From the NCBI GenBank assembly GCA_937891825.1, contig CALAHN010000022.1, forward strand, positions 1-38,733: DNA of 38,733 nucleotides, in the 5' to 3' direction. The stretch comes from an uncultured Alphaproteobacteria bacterium. Its GTDB lineage: Bacteria; Pseudomonadota; Alphaproteobacteria; Bin95. The notes under the pieces are model-generated. The model was not told the DNA's origin, ran no database searches, and saw only the letters and a program-made list of their open reading frames with translations. The number at the start of each line of letters is the position of its first letter. Within the stretch, counting starts at the first letter, position 1. This document shows, in pieces, positions 23,191 to 30,988 of this stretch. Position numbers and translations under genes: made by a program.

Positions 23191-24153
23191 TCAGGGCGTC
23201 GGGAACATGGAGCGGAGATAGGCGTCGATCGCCTCCGCCATTTCATCGCCGGCCTTGAAGGAGAACTGGGCGTCGGCATCCTCGATCGTCCGCACGATGA
23301 CCAATGGGTTTTTCAGGGCCTCAAGCCGTTCGACCGTTGTGGAATTGGGCGCGTCGCGGGTCAGGCCGGGCGTCAGCGCCAGGGTCGGGGTCTTGATATC
23401 CGCCAGGGCGGTCGGCGTGTCGCGCATCGGCTGCACGCCGTAATAGCTGACGATCGACGCTTTGGTCGCCGCGACCGCGCCGCAGTTCAGGAAGGGCGTA
23501 TCCGGCACGACCGCATCGGGCGGCAGTTTGGCGAGCCGGGTCAGCAAGGCCGCCAGCCCAGCCTCATACCGCGCCCGATAGTCAGCGTCCGCCTGCGCTG
23601 GCGTCAATCCGTTCGGGCCAAGCAATATGGCGGCGGCGACCCGGCTTTCATATTCCTTCGCGAGATACCAAGCGATTTGCGCGCCGCCGCGGCCGACGCC
23701 GGACAGGATCGCCGGCCCCCAACCCTGGGCTGTCAGCCAATCGAGCCAGAGGCGAATTTCGTCGAGCGCGTCTTCGTGGCGATGGGCATGCTCGACGCCG
23801 CAGTCCAGGGGCGCGATGCGACGGGTCTGGTTGAGGCTCAGATTGATCGCGACCGACGATATGCCGCGCTTGGCGAACGTGTTCTGGAGCGTGCGGACCA
23901 GCGGGTCGTCGTAGCTGCCCAGCGTATCGTGCAAGACAATGGCGATGCGGTGACTGCTCTCCGGCGCTCTGACCATCCGACCGACGAGATCGATCTCAGC
24001 CTTGCGGACGGTGACAAGTTCGGCCGAAAGCTCGCCCGGACTTTCGGCCGGCAATTCGACCACGGGCGGCTTCAGCGTATCGGCCGCCGCCGACAGCCCC
24101 AACACTGCGCAAAACAGGCCGCCTAGCGCCAGCCGGGTAAAGCCGCTCACCAT
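23191..24153 (-). CDS. Exported alpha/beta-hydrolase fold protein, catalytic residues missing
   Basis: A 320-residue protein with a signal peptide (hydrophobic segment at residues 7-23, likely cleavage near SAAA-DT). The body reads as an alpha/beta-hydrolase: RIAIVLHDTLGSYDDP (oxyanion strand), KRGISSVAINLSLNQ, EIRLWLDWLTAQG, and the nucleophile elbow ILSGVGRGGAQIAWYLA. At the elbow the Ser of GxSxG is Gly154, and no His occurs after residue 126, so the usual Ser and His of the triad are both absent. It may be a non-enzymatic or altered hydrolase. It lies 98 bases downstream of the adenylate cyclase gene on the same strand and may be cotranscribed with it. Function unknown. Confidence 0.7.
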   Translation of the reverse strand: MVSGFTRLALGGLFCAVLGLSAAADTLKPPVVELPAESPGELSAELVTVRKAEIDLVGRMVRAPESSHRIAIVLHDTLGSYDDPLVRTLQNTFAKRGISSVAINLSLNQTRRIAPLDCGVEHAHRHEDALDEIRLWLDWLTAQGWGPAILSGVGRGGAQIAWYLAKEYESRVAAAILLGPNGLTPAQADADYRARYEAGLAALLTRLAKLPPDAVVPDTPFLNCGAVAATKASIVSYYGVQPMRDTPTALADIKTPTLALTPGLTRDAPNSTTVERLEALKNPLVIVRTIEDADAQFSFKAGDEMAEAIDAYLRSMFPTP

Positions 24154-24251
24154 CGTTGTTTCAGTCGCCCCCGATTTTGCGTAGGTTCGAATACTAGGAG
24201 CTTATCGCTTCCAGCGCTACTATCAGGCGGCGAGAATCATGGGCATTTGTG

Positions 24252-26606
24252 TCATTTTTCAGACATTTGCCACACTCCGTCCCAGTCGTCCGGCGGCGGT
24301 TGGTCGCAGTAATAACGGCAGCGATTTACATAGACTTTTGCCGGCCCGTCATTCGGCTGGTCGTCCAGAACGCCGGCGAAACCCTCGAGCGCCGCCTGCC
24401 AGTTCCGCGACCGGTAGAGGCGCAAGGCGTTCTCATAAGCGTCGATGGTGCGCCTCAGCGCATCGCCTTCCGCCGCCGCTCGATGATTGAGCGCTTCGAC
24501 GATTTCGACCGGCGTCTTGCGCCCCTTCACCCGGATCAGGTCGACGGGACGCAGCAGGTGCTTGTCCTTCAACAAGGCCGCCGTCGTATCCGAGAGCAAA
24601 ATGGTGGTGCCGTAGTGTTTGTTGGCGCCTTCCAGACGGGACGCCAAATTGACGCTGTCGCCGATGACGGTGAATTCCAGCCGCCGTTCGGACCCGACGC
24701 TGCCGGACAGCATCTCGCCTGTGGCCAGGCCGACGCCGATCTCGATCGGCTCCTGGCCGCGCGTCCGCCGCCGTTCATTCAGAAGCCCAAGCGCATGCTG
24801 CATTTCGGTGGCGGTCAGGACTGCATCGTCGGCATGGCGGCCGCTTGCGATCGGCGCGCCGAATACGGCCATGATCGCGTCGCCGATATACTTGTCCAGC
24901 ACGCCGCCGCGCTTGAAGATCACCTCGACCATATCCGTGAAATATTCGTTCAGCAGTTCGACGACGCTCTTGGCGCTCATGCCTTCGGCCAGGGACGTGA
25001 AGCGGCGGATGTCGGAGAACAGCACGGTCGCGTTGACGCTCTCGCCGCCGAGGCCCAGGGAGTCCTGTCGCAGCAGCCGGTCGACGACTTCCTTCGCCAT
25101 GTAGCGCGCCATGGCGCTACGCACCCGCTTTTCGGTGGTGATGTCCTCGAACGCCAGCACGCAGCCCAGCGATTCGCCTTCGACTCCGACCAGCGGGGAT
25201 ACGGTCAGGTTGACGGCCGCGCGTTCGCCGTCCGCTCGGCGAAAATCAGTGTCCGGGTGGTAGTCGTCCGCCCCGGTCTGCCTGACATAATCGATGCTCT
25301 TGAGGATCCATTCGTTTCGGGCGCCGAACAGCATGTCGGCGGAGCGCGCCGCATTGCCGGAGCTGGAGATATCGATGCCCAGGATGCGCTCGGCCGCTTC
25401 GTTGGCTTTCACCAGGCCGCCGTTCGCATCCAGTGTGACGACGCCGTTCGACAGCGACTTCAGAATGCCTTCGTTATAGTTCTTCAACGCCAGCACATCG
25501 GAAAACAGCTGCGCATTCTGCAGCGCCACCGCAAGCTGGGCGGAAAAGGCGGAGAGGCGGCGCTCATCGTCGCGCCCGAACGGGCCGCCGCGGCGGTTCA
25601 GGGCCTGGACCACGCCGATCGCCGTCCCGCCCCGATCGACGATCGGGGTCGCCAGGATCGAGCGGGTCTTGAATCCGGTCAGCTTGTCGACGGCCGTATT
25701 GAAGCGCGGGTCGGCATAGGCGTCGGGCACATTGTCGATGCGCCGGGAGGTAAAGGCGGCTCCGGCGACGCCGGCGGTGCTCGGGATGCGGATTTCGGAA
25801 ACGTCGCCGCCGCTTGCTGTGCGGGAGACCAGTTCATGGGTCATGGGATCGTGGACGAAGATCGTCGCGCGTTCGCAGCCCAGTAGTTCGGTCGTGGCGG
25901 CGCCGACGCGCGTCAGCAGCCGGTCGAGGTCCAACTCGGAGGAGACCCATTCCGCCATTTCGAGCAGGCGCGCCTCATCGCGCTTGGCCCGGTCCAGGCG
26001 CTCCGTCAGCCAGATGCGCTCCAGCGCGGCCGCCGCATGGCGGGCCATGGCGACGACCAGGTCCAGGTGCGCCTGCTCGAAGGGGCCGGCCTTGCGGTTC
26101 AGAATCTGGACGACGCCGACGACCGCGCCGTCGCCGCGCGCCACCGGGGCGGCCAGGATGGCGTCGGTCTTGTAGCCGGTGCTCTTGTCGACGGCGCGAT
26201 TGAAGCGCGGATCGGCATAGGCGTCGGCGATGATCTCGGGCCTGGCGCTTTGGAAGACCGCGCCGACGATCCCGCCGGTCGCGGGCACGCGGATTTCGCG
26301 GACGCCAGCGCCGCTCGCGACGCGGGAGAACAGCATGTTCGCTTCCGCGTCGTGCAGGAACAGCGTCGCCCGGTCCGCCTCGACGGAGGCCGCGACCAGG
26401 TCGACGAGATCGGGCAGGATGTCGTCCAGGCCGCCGGGGCGATTGACGATGTCCGCGACAGCGACCATCTTTTGCGCTTGCCGGAGCTCCGCGAGGAGCG
26501 CGCGCCCAAGCTCGGCGTCTCCGTCCGCGAGGCGTTTTTCTAGCTCTGCTGACGGGCCCTGCGTCTCTATTGCGCCGGACGCGAGGCCTGAACTGTCATC
26601 CGACAT
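24252..26606 (-). CDS. Tandem-GAF, PAS, class III adenylate cyclase
   Basis: A 784-residue signalling enzyme making cAMP from ATP. The domains are GAF-A (about 55-195), GAF-B (about 228-365), PAS (about 380-490), class III cyclase (about 520-705) and a ~75-residue tail. Both GAFs carry the phosphodiesterase-type signature DAYADPRFN-AVDK-TG-KT; GAF-B ends with an NKFDE-like NRRGGPFGRDDE, which binds cyclic nucleotide in related proteins. The cyclase has both metal Asp residues (Asp532 in FSDIRRFT, Asp576 in DKYIGD), the ATP-selecting Lys572 and Asp650, and the transition-state Asn/Arg in NLASRLE. This is the layout of cyanobacterial CyaB1. The start at 26606 is preferred; a Met 12 codons upstream lacks a ribosome site. 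It is divergent from the ccmI-like gene. Confidence 0.9.
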   Translation of the reverse strand: MSDDSSGLASGAIETQGPSAELEKRLADGDAELGRALLAELRQAQKMVAVADIVNRPGGLDDILPDLVDLVAASVEADRATLFLHDAEANMLFSRVASGAGVREIRVPATGGIVGAVFQSARPEIIADAYADPRFNRAVDKSTGYKTDAILAAPVARGDGAVVGVVQILNRKAGPFEQAHLDLVVAMARHAAAALERIWLTERLDRAKRDEARLLEMAEWVSSELDLDRLLTRVGAATTELLGCERATIFVHDPMTHELVSRTASGGDVSEIRIPSTAGVAGAAFTSRRIDNVPDAYADPRFNTAVDKLTGFKTRSILATPIVDRGGTAIGVVQALNRRGGPFGRDDERRLSAFSAQLAVALQNAQLFSDVLALKNYNEGILKSLSNGVVTLDANGGLVKANEAAERILGIDISSSGNAARSADMLFGARNEWILKSIDYVRQTGADDYHPDTDFRRADGERAAVNLTVSPLVGVEGESLGCVLAFEDITTEKRVRSAMARYMAKEVVDRLLRQDSLGLGGESVNATVLFSDIRRFTSLAEGMSAKSVVELLNEYFTDMVEVIFKRGGVLDKYIGDAIMAVFGAPIASGRHADDAVLTATEMQHALGLLNERRRTRGQEPIEIGVGLATGEMLSGSVGSERRLEFTVIGDSVNLASRLEGANKHYGTTILLSDTTAALLKDKHLLRPVDLIRVKGRKTPVEIVEALNHRAAAEGDALRRTIDAYENALRLYRSRNWQAALEGFAGVLDDQPNDGPAKVYVNRCRYYCDQPPPDDWDGVWQMSEK

Positions 26607-26702
26607 GTTTGCAGCGGCTCCGAAGGGCTGGTAGGCAATCATAGCCTGTGGCGCGACTTCGCGCCAACGGGCTGCGCAATATCGTTTTACGAGGGCGTTT
26701 GC

Positions 26703-27938
26703 ATGGTTTTCTGGATCGGAGCCGTTCTCGTCGCCCTCGCGGCGGCGGCCTATACCGGAATGCGGCTGATCAGGCGGCAGTCGAACCCGGCCTGGCCGGC
26801 CGCCTGCGGCTTTGCCCTGGCGATGATCGCGGCGTTCGGCGCGGCGGTTCAGGCGACGATCGCGAGCCTTGAAGCGCCGCAGCAGATCGCTGGCGCCGCC
26901 ACGGCCGCCGCGAACGCCGGCGCCGGCGCTGCCGGCGGGGCCGATCCGGGCAATGACAGCTTCGAGGCCTTGATCGCCAAGCTGGAGGCCGGGCTTCAGG
27001 CCAATCCCGACGATCCCGAGCGCTGGGGCCTGCTTGGCCGTTCCTATATCGCGCTCGGCCGCCTGGAAGACGCCGTCAACGCCTTCAAGCAGGCGCTCGA
27101 CCGGTCGGGGACGCGGAGCCCGGAATTGCTTGGCGAGTATGCCGAGGCTCTGGTCGCGGCGGCGGACGGCAAGGTGTCCGGCGCGCCGGAAGCGGCTTTC
27201 GCCGAGGTTCTGGAACTCGCGCCCGGCGATCCGCGCGCCATTTTCTATCTGGCCGAAGCGCAGGTTGAGCGCGGCGCATTGGACAGCGCCCGGGCCCAAT
27301 TGCAGTCGCTCCTGAACAATGCCCCTGCTGACGCGCCCTGGCGGGCGACGGTGTTCGAGCGTCTCCAGGAAATTGACGCGATGCTTCAGTCCGGCGCCGC
27401 GCGGCCGGAAGGCGCGCCCGCGCCCAACGCTGCGCCCGCTGCCGCCTCCGCTGCCGCCCCAGGGCCGACGGCGGAGGATATCGCGGCCGCACAGGAGATG
27501 ACGCCGGAAGCGCGCGCCGAGATGATCCGCGGCATGGTCGATGGCCTCGCCGAGAAGATGGCGGCGAACCCTGACGACTTCGCCGGATGGCTCCGGCTGG
27601 CGAACGCCTATCGGGTGCTCGGCGATAATGCGAAGGCGGCGTCGGCGCTCAAGGCGGCGACGCTGTTGCAGCCGGCCAATGTGCCCTTGCTCATTCAATA
27701 TGCGGAAGTGCAGATCGCGGCTGACGCTGGCGTCGTGACCGCCGATGCCGAGCTGGCGCTGAACCGCGCGGCCGCGCGTCAGCCTGGGAACCCACAAGTT
27801 CTGTGGCGCCTGGGCCAGGCGGCGGCGGCGCGCGGCGAAACGGAGAAGGCGCGCGCGCTCTGGACCGAACTGATGCCCAAGCTTCTGATCGCCGACCCCC
27901 TGAAGGCCGAAGTCAAGGCAGCGCTGGACGCGCTTTAA
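26703..27938 (+). CDS. ccmI: CcmI/CycH-like TPR protein, cytochrome c biogenesis
   Basis: A 411-residue membrane-anchored TPR protein. It opens with MVFWIGAVLVALAAAAYTG (helix 1), a short basic loop RLIRRQ, and a second helix (about 32-53). An Ala/Gly-rich stretch leads into TPR repeats (NPDDPERWGLLGRSYIALGR and matching helices at about 100-230), an Ala/Pro-rich linker, and a second TPR block beginning MAANPDDFAGWLRLANAYRV, typical of the CcmI C-terminal domain. CcmI presents apocytochrome c to the haem ligase CcmF/H. The loop between the helices is much shorter than in classic CcmI, and no other ccm genes are close, so a different TPR role is possible. Confidence 0.65.
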   Translation: MVFWIGAVLVALAAAAYTGMRLIRRQSNPAWPAACGFALAMIAAFGAAVQATIASLEAPQQIAGAATAAANAGAGAAGGADPGNDSFEALIAKLEAGLQANPDDPERWGLLGRSYIALGRLEDAVNAFKQALDRSGTRSPELLGEYAEALVAAADGKVSGAPEAAFAEVLELAPGDPRAIFYLAEAQVERGALDSARAQLQSLLNNAPADAPWRATVFERLQEIDAMLQSGAARPEGAPAPNAAPAAASAAAPGPTAEDIAAAQEMTPEARAEMIRGMVDGLAEKMAANPDDFAGWLRLANAYRVLGDNAKAASALKAATLLQPANVPLLIQYAEVQIAADAGVVTADAELALNRAAARQPGNPQVLWRLGQAAAARGETEKARALWTELMPKLLIADPLKAEVKAALDAL

Positions 27939-27961
27939 CCGCATCTTTGCTTGCCGGGACG

Positions 27962-27988
27962 GATTGTCGCGCAGTAAGCGCGACAATC
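27962..27988. terminator. Perfect 11-bp hairpin after ccmI-like gene
   Basis: The sequence GATTGTCGCGC, AGTAA, GCGCGACAATC forms an uninterrupted 11-bp stem with a five-base loop, 23 bases after the ccmI-like stop. No T-run follows, so it is either a Rho-dependent or mRNA-protecting hairpin, or a repeat element. It lies about 120 bases before the acetolactate synthase gene. Confidence 0.55.
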
Positions 27989-28107
27989 GATCGAAAGGTC
28001 GGTATGCTTCAGGGGCCGCCGGGGCGAGGCGGCCATAATTTTAATTGGGCGTAGAGGCATCTGAAGCTTCTACCGCCTAAGTCTTTGGCAGATGGGGGGA
28101 CCATTCA

Positions 28108-29778
28108 ATGGCTCAGATCAAAGCGTCGGACTTGTTCGTACAATGCCTTGAAGAAGAAGGCGTGAAGTACATTTTCGGCGTGCCTGGCGAGGAAAACGCC
28201 GACTTCATGATGTCGCTCCGCAAAAGCGACAAGATTGAATTCATCCTGTGCCGGCACGAACAGGCGGCCGCCTTCATGGCGGACCTTTACGGGCGGCTTA
28301 CCGGCAAGGCCGGCGTCTGCCTCGGCACGCTTGGGCCGGGCGCGACCAATCTCGTGACCGGCGTCGCCGATGCGAACATGGACCGCGCGCCGCTGGTCGC
28401 CCTGATCGGTCAGGCGGGCACTTATCGCCTGCACAAGGAAAGCCATCAGAACATGGACGCGATCGCCATGTTCCGCCCGATCACCAAATGGGCGCAGACG
28501 ATCTACAACGCGGGCACCGTTCCGGAAGTCGTGCGCAAGGCCTTCAAGGTCGCGGAAGCCGAAAAGCCGGGCGCCTGCGTGATCGAGCTGCCGGAAGACA
28601 TCGCCAAGCATATGGTCGATCTGAAGCCGCTGGAGCCGCGCAAGGTGCGCCGCCCCGCCGCCGATCACAAGGCGATCAAGGCCGCCGTCGATCTGATCGC
28701 CGGGGCCAAGACCCCGGTGATCCTGGCCGGCAACGGCTGCGTCCGGAAGCGGGCGTCCCAGCAATTGCGCCGTCTCGCCAAGAAAACCGGCATTCCGGTC
28801 GTGAATACGTTCATGGGCAAGGGCGCGGTCTCCATGGACGATGAGCATTGCATGTTCACCATCGGCCTGCAGGGCCGGGACCATGTGAACCTCTTGATCG
28901 ACGATGCCGACGTCATCGTCGCCGCCGGCTACGATCTGGTCGAGTACGCGCCGGGCTTCTGGAACAAGGGCAAGCCGAAGAAGGTCATCGTGATCGACTT
29001 CGAGCCCGCTGAAGTCGATGTGGCGCTGCCGGTTGAAGTCGATATCGTCGCCGATGTGGCCGACAGCCTTTGGGGCATCAACGAGGAGCTGAACAAGCGC
29101 TTCGGCGACAAGCTGCCGCTGTTCGACATCAAGAAGTACGCCAAGCTGCGCCAGCGCATCTATGACGATCTGACGGCCGAGGCGGAAGACAACAGCTTCC
29201 CGATGAAGCCGCAGCGCGTCGTCAATGAAATGCGCCGGGCGCTCGGGCCGTCGGACATCATGCTGTCCGATGTCGGGGCGCACAAAATGTGGGTGTCGCG
29301 CTACTACAATTGCTATGAGCCGAACACCTGTCAGATCTCGAACGGCTTTTGCACCATGGGCTTCGCGCTGCCGGGCGCCATCGGCGCCAAGTTCGCGCTG
29401 CCGGACCAGAAGGTCGGCTGCATCATGGGCGATGCGGGCTTCCTGATGAACGTGCAGGACCTGGAGACCGCGGCCCGCAACAAGATCCCGTTCGTTTGCG
29501 TCGTCTTCGTCGACGGCGAATACGGCCTGATCAAGTGGAAGCAGCAGAACCAGTTCGAAGGCCAACACTCGAACCTGGCGTTCACGAACCCGGATTTCGA
29601 GATGCTGGCCAAGGCCTTTGGCATCTGGGGCAAGACCGTGACCAGGGGCGAGGACCTGCGGGGCATCATCGAAGAAGCCTTCAAGCAGAACGGTCCGGCG
29701 CTCGTCGCCGTGCCGATCGACTATTCCGAAAACCTGAAGCTGACGAAGCGCCTGGGCGCGATCGAAGCGACGATCTAA
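28108..29778 (+). CDS. Acetolactate synthase-like thiamine diphosphate enzyme (catabolic type)
   Basis: A 556-residue ThDP enzyme of the acetolactate synthase family, closest in pattern to catabolic AlsS/BudB, which joins two pyruvates. The catalytic Glu lies in FGVPGEEN, and RHEQAAAFMADLYGRLTGKA and LATLGPGATNL-type motifs (LGTLGPGATNLVTG) are conserved. The C-terminal ThDP motif is GDAGFLMN with Asp 27 residues later in FVDGEYGL, matching the Mg ligand spacing of catabolic enzymes, although the usual Asn before that Asp is Val. No FAD-specific regulatory subunit (ilvN) follows, which also fits a stand-alone catabolic enzyme. The start has GGGGGGA upstream. It ends in a clear terminator. A related carboligase or oxalyl-type activity cannot be excluded. 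Confidence 0.85.
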   Translation: MAQIKASDLFVQCLEEEGVKYIFGVPGEENADFMMSLRKSDKIEFILCRHEQAAAFMADLYGRLTGKAGVCLGTLGPGATNLVTGVADANMDRAPLVALIGQAGTYRLHKESHQNMDAIAMFRPITKWAQTIYNAGTVPEVVRKAFKVAEAEKPGACVIELPEDIAKHMVDLKPLEPRKVRRPAADHKAIKAAVDLIAGAKTPVILAGNGCVRKRASQQLRRLAKKTGIPVVNTFMGKGAVSMDDEHCMFTIGLQGRDHVNLLIDDADVIVAAGYDLVEYAPGFWNKGKPKKVIVIDFEPAEVDVALPVEVDIVADVADSLWGINEELNKRFGDKLPLFDIKKYAKLRQRIYDDLTAEAEDNSFPMKPQRVVNEMRRALGPSDIMLSDVGAHKMWVSRYYNCYEPNTCQISNGFCTMGFALPGAIGAKFALPDQKVGCIMGDAGFLMNVQDLETAARNKIPFVCVVFVDGEYGLIKWKQQNQFEGQHSNLAFTNPDFEMLAKAFGIWGKTVTRGEDLRGIIEEAFKQNGPALVAVPIDYSENLKLTKRLGAIEATI

Positions 29779-29805
29779 CCGTCACCTGAATCGGCAATTG
29801 AATGA

Positions 29806-29839
29806 GCCCGTCCTCGCGGCAAGCGAGGGCGGGCTTTTT
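29806..29839 (+). terminator. Rho-independent terminator of the acetolactate synthase-like gene
   Basis: A 12-bp hairpin (29806-29817 with 29823-29834, one G.U pair, five-base loop) is followed by TTTTT, 27 bases after the stop codon. It also separates this gene from the convergent threonine synthase-like gene, which ends 13 bases later. Confidence 0.93.
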
Positions 29840-29851
29840 CGTTTGGTCAGG

Positions 29852-30988
29852 TCAGGCGCCGGCGTTCCGGATCGCGTCGACGGCCTTCAGGCCCGTCCCG
29901 GTCAAGACCAGCACGACGCTTTCCGCCGCCCCGATCCGGCCGGACGCCAGCAATTGCGTCAGCCCGGCCGCGCCGGCCGCCGTCGTCGGCTCGACGAAAT
30001 AGCCGCTTCGATGCAAGGCGCGCATGGCGGCGATGATTTCAGGCTCCGTGACGCCCAGCAGCCCGCCGCCGCTTTCGCGGCAGGCGGCCATGACCTCGGT
30101 CAAGCGCACGGGCTTCGCGGACGTGATGCCGTCCGCGATCGATGGCTGGGCGTCGATCGGCACGGGCGCGGCCGATCCAGCTTCCCAGGCCGCCAGATAG
30201 GGTGCGGCCCGCCTGGCCTGAACGCCGTGGATCGCCGGAACCCTCTCGACCAGCCCCGCCGCCAGAAGTTCCCGGAAGCCGATATCCAGGCCCATGACGT
30301 TGCCGCCCTGGCCGCAGGCGACCACGACATGGTCGGGCGCATTGCCGCCCAATTGCTCCCAAAGCTCGAAGGCCAGGGTCTTGCAGCCCTCCAGGAAGAA
30401 CGGCTGGATATTGTGGCCGGCATAGAAAACCCCGTTCGCGGCTTCGGCCAGCGCCGCGTCCGCCGCATTCTGGCGGGGACCCGGAATGGCGCGCACGTCC
30501 GCGCCCAGGGCCTGCATCTGGGCGAGCTTGGCGGGCGGCGCGGCGGCGGGCGCGAAGATCGTCGCCGTCATGCCGCTCGCCGCCGCGTATGTGGCCACCG
30601 AGGAGCCGGCGTTGCCGCTGCTGTCTTCCAGCACGGCCGTGACGCCGCGGCCCCGAAGATAGGCCATCATCACTGCGACGCCGCGGTCCTTGAAGGAGCC
30701 GGAGGGCATCATGTGGTCGCATTTGAAGGCGACGGGGCGGCCGTTCCAGGCGCCGTCGAGTAATGGCGTCCAACCTTCGCCGAGCGAAATCGGGGCCGCC
30801 GCCTCGAGCCGCAGCATCGCGCCATAACGCCAGAGGGTCGCCTGGCCGCGGTCGATGGCGGCTGGATCGAAGCCGCCCGCCGCCGTCAGATTGACATAGC
30901 CGCCGTCGTCGGGCGCGCGCCAGAGCGGCTGGTCCGTCGGCCATGCGGCGCCGGTGCGCGGGTTCAGATAGCGGGCGGGGGCGATCAT
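29852..30988 (-). CDS. Threonine synthase-like PLP-dependent enzyme
   Basis: A 378-residue fold-type II PLP protein of the threonine synthase group. The N-terminus RYLNPRTGAAW is like the zinc-ribbon-like head of plant-type threonine synthases but without cysteines. The PLP Lys is Lys100 in PSGSFKDRG; the phosphate-binding and cofactor segments EDSSGNAGSSVATYAAASG and ACGQGGNVMG follow, and the C-terminus has the PTTAAGAAG and LTGTGLK motifs. It may make threonine from O-phosphohomoserine or carry out a related beta/gamma-replacement or lyase reaction. The start codon overlaps the stop of the acyl-CoA ligase gene by four bases (ATGA), so the two are coupled; that pairing argues for a specialised pathway rather than housekeeping threonine synthesis. 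Confidence 0.82.
   Translation of the reverse strand: MIAPARYLNPRTGAAWPTDQPLWRAPDDGGYVNLTAAGGFDPAAIDRGQATLWRYGAMLRLEAAAPISLGEGWTPLLDGAWNGRPVAFKCDHMMPSGSFKDRGVAVMMAYLRGRGVTAVLEDSSGNAGSSVATYAAASGMTATIFAPAAAPPAKLAQMQALGADVRAIPGPRQNAADAALAEAANGVFYAGHNIQPFFLEGCKTLAFELWEQLGGNAPDHVVVACGQGGNVMGLDIGFRELLAAGLVERVPAIHGVQARRAAPYLAAWEAGSAAPVPIDAQPSIADGITSAKPVRLTEVMAACRESGGGLLGVTEPEIIAAMRALHRSGYFVEPTTAAGAAGLTQLLASGRIGAAESVVLVLTGTGLKAVDAIRNAGA

Noticed and set aside
26607-27986. An upstream extension of the adenylate cyclase frame
   Set aside because: It is antisense to the CcmI-like TPR gene and Arg/Gly-rich; the cyclase N-terminus is sensible from 26606.
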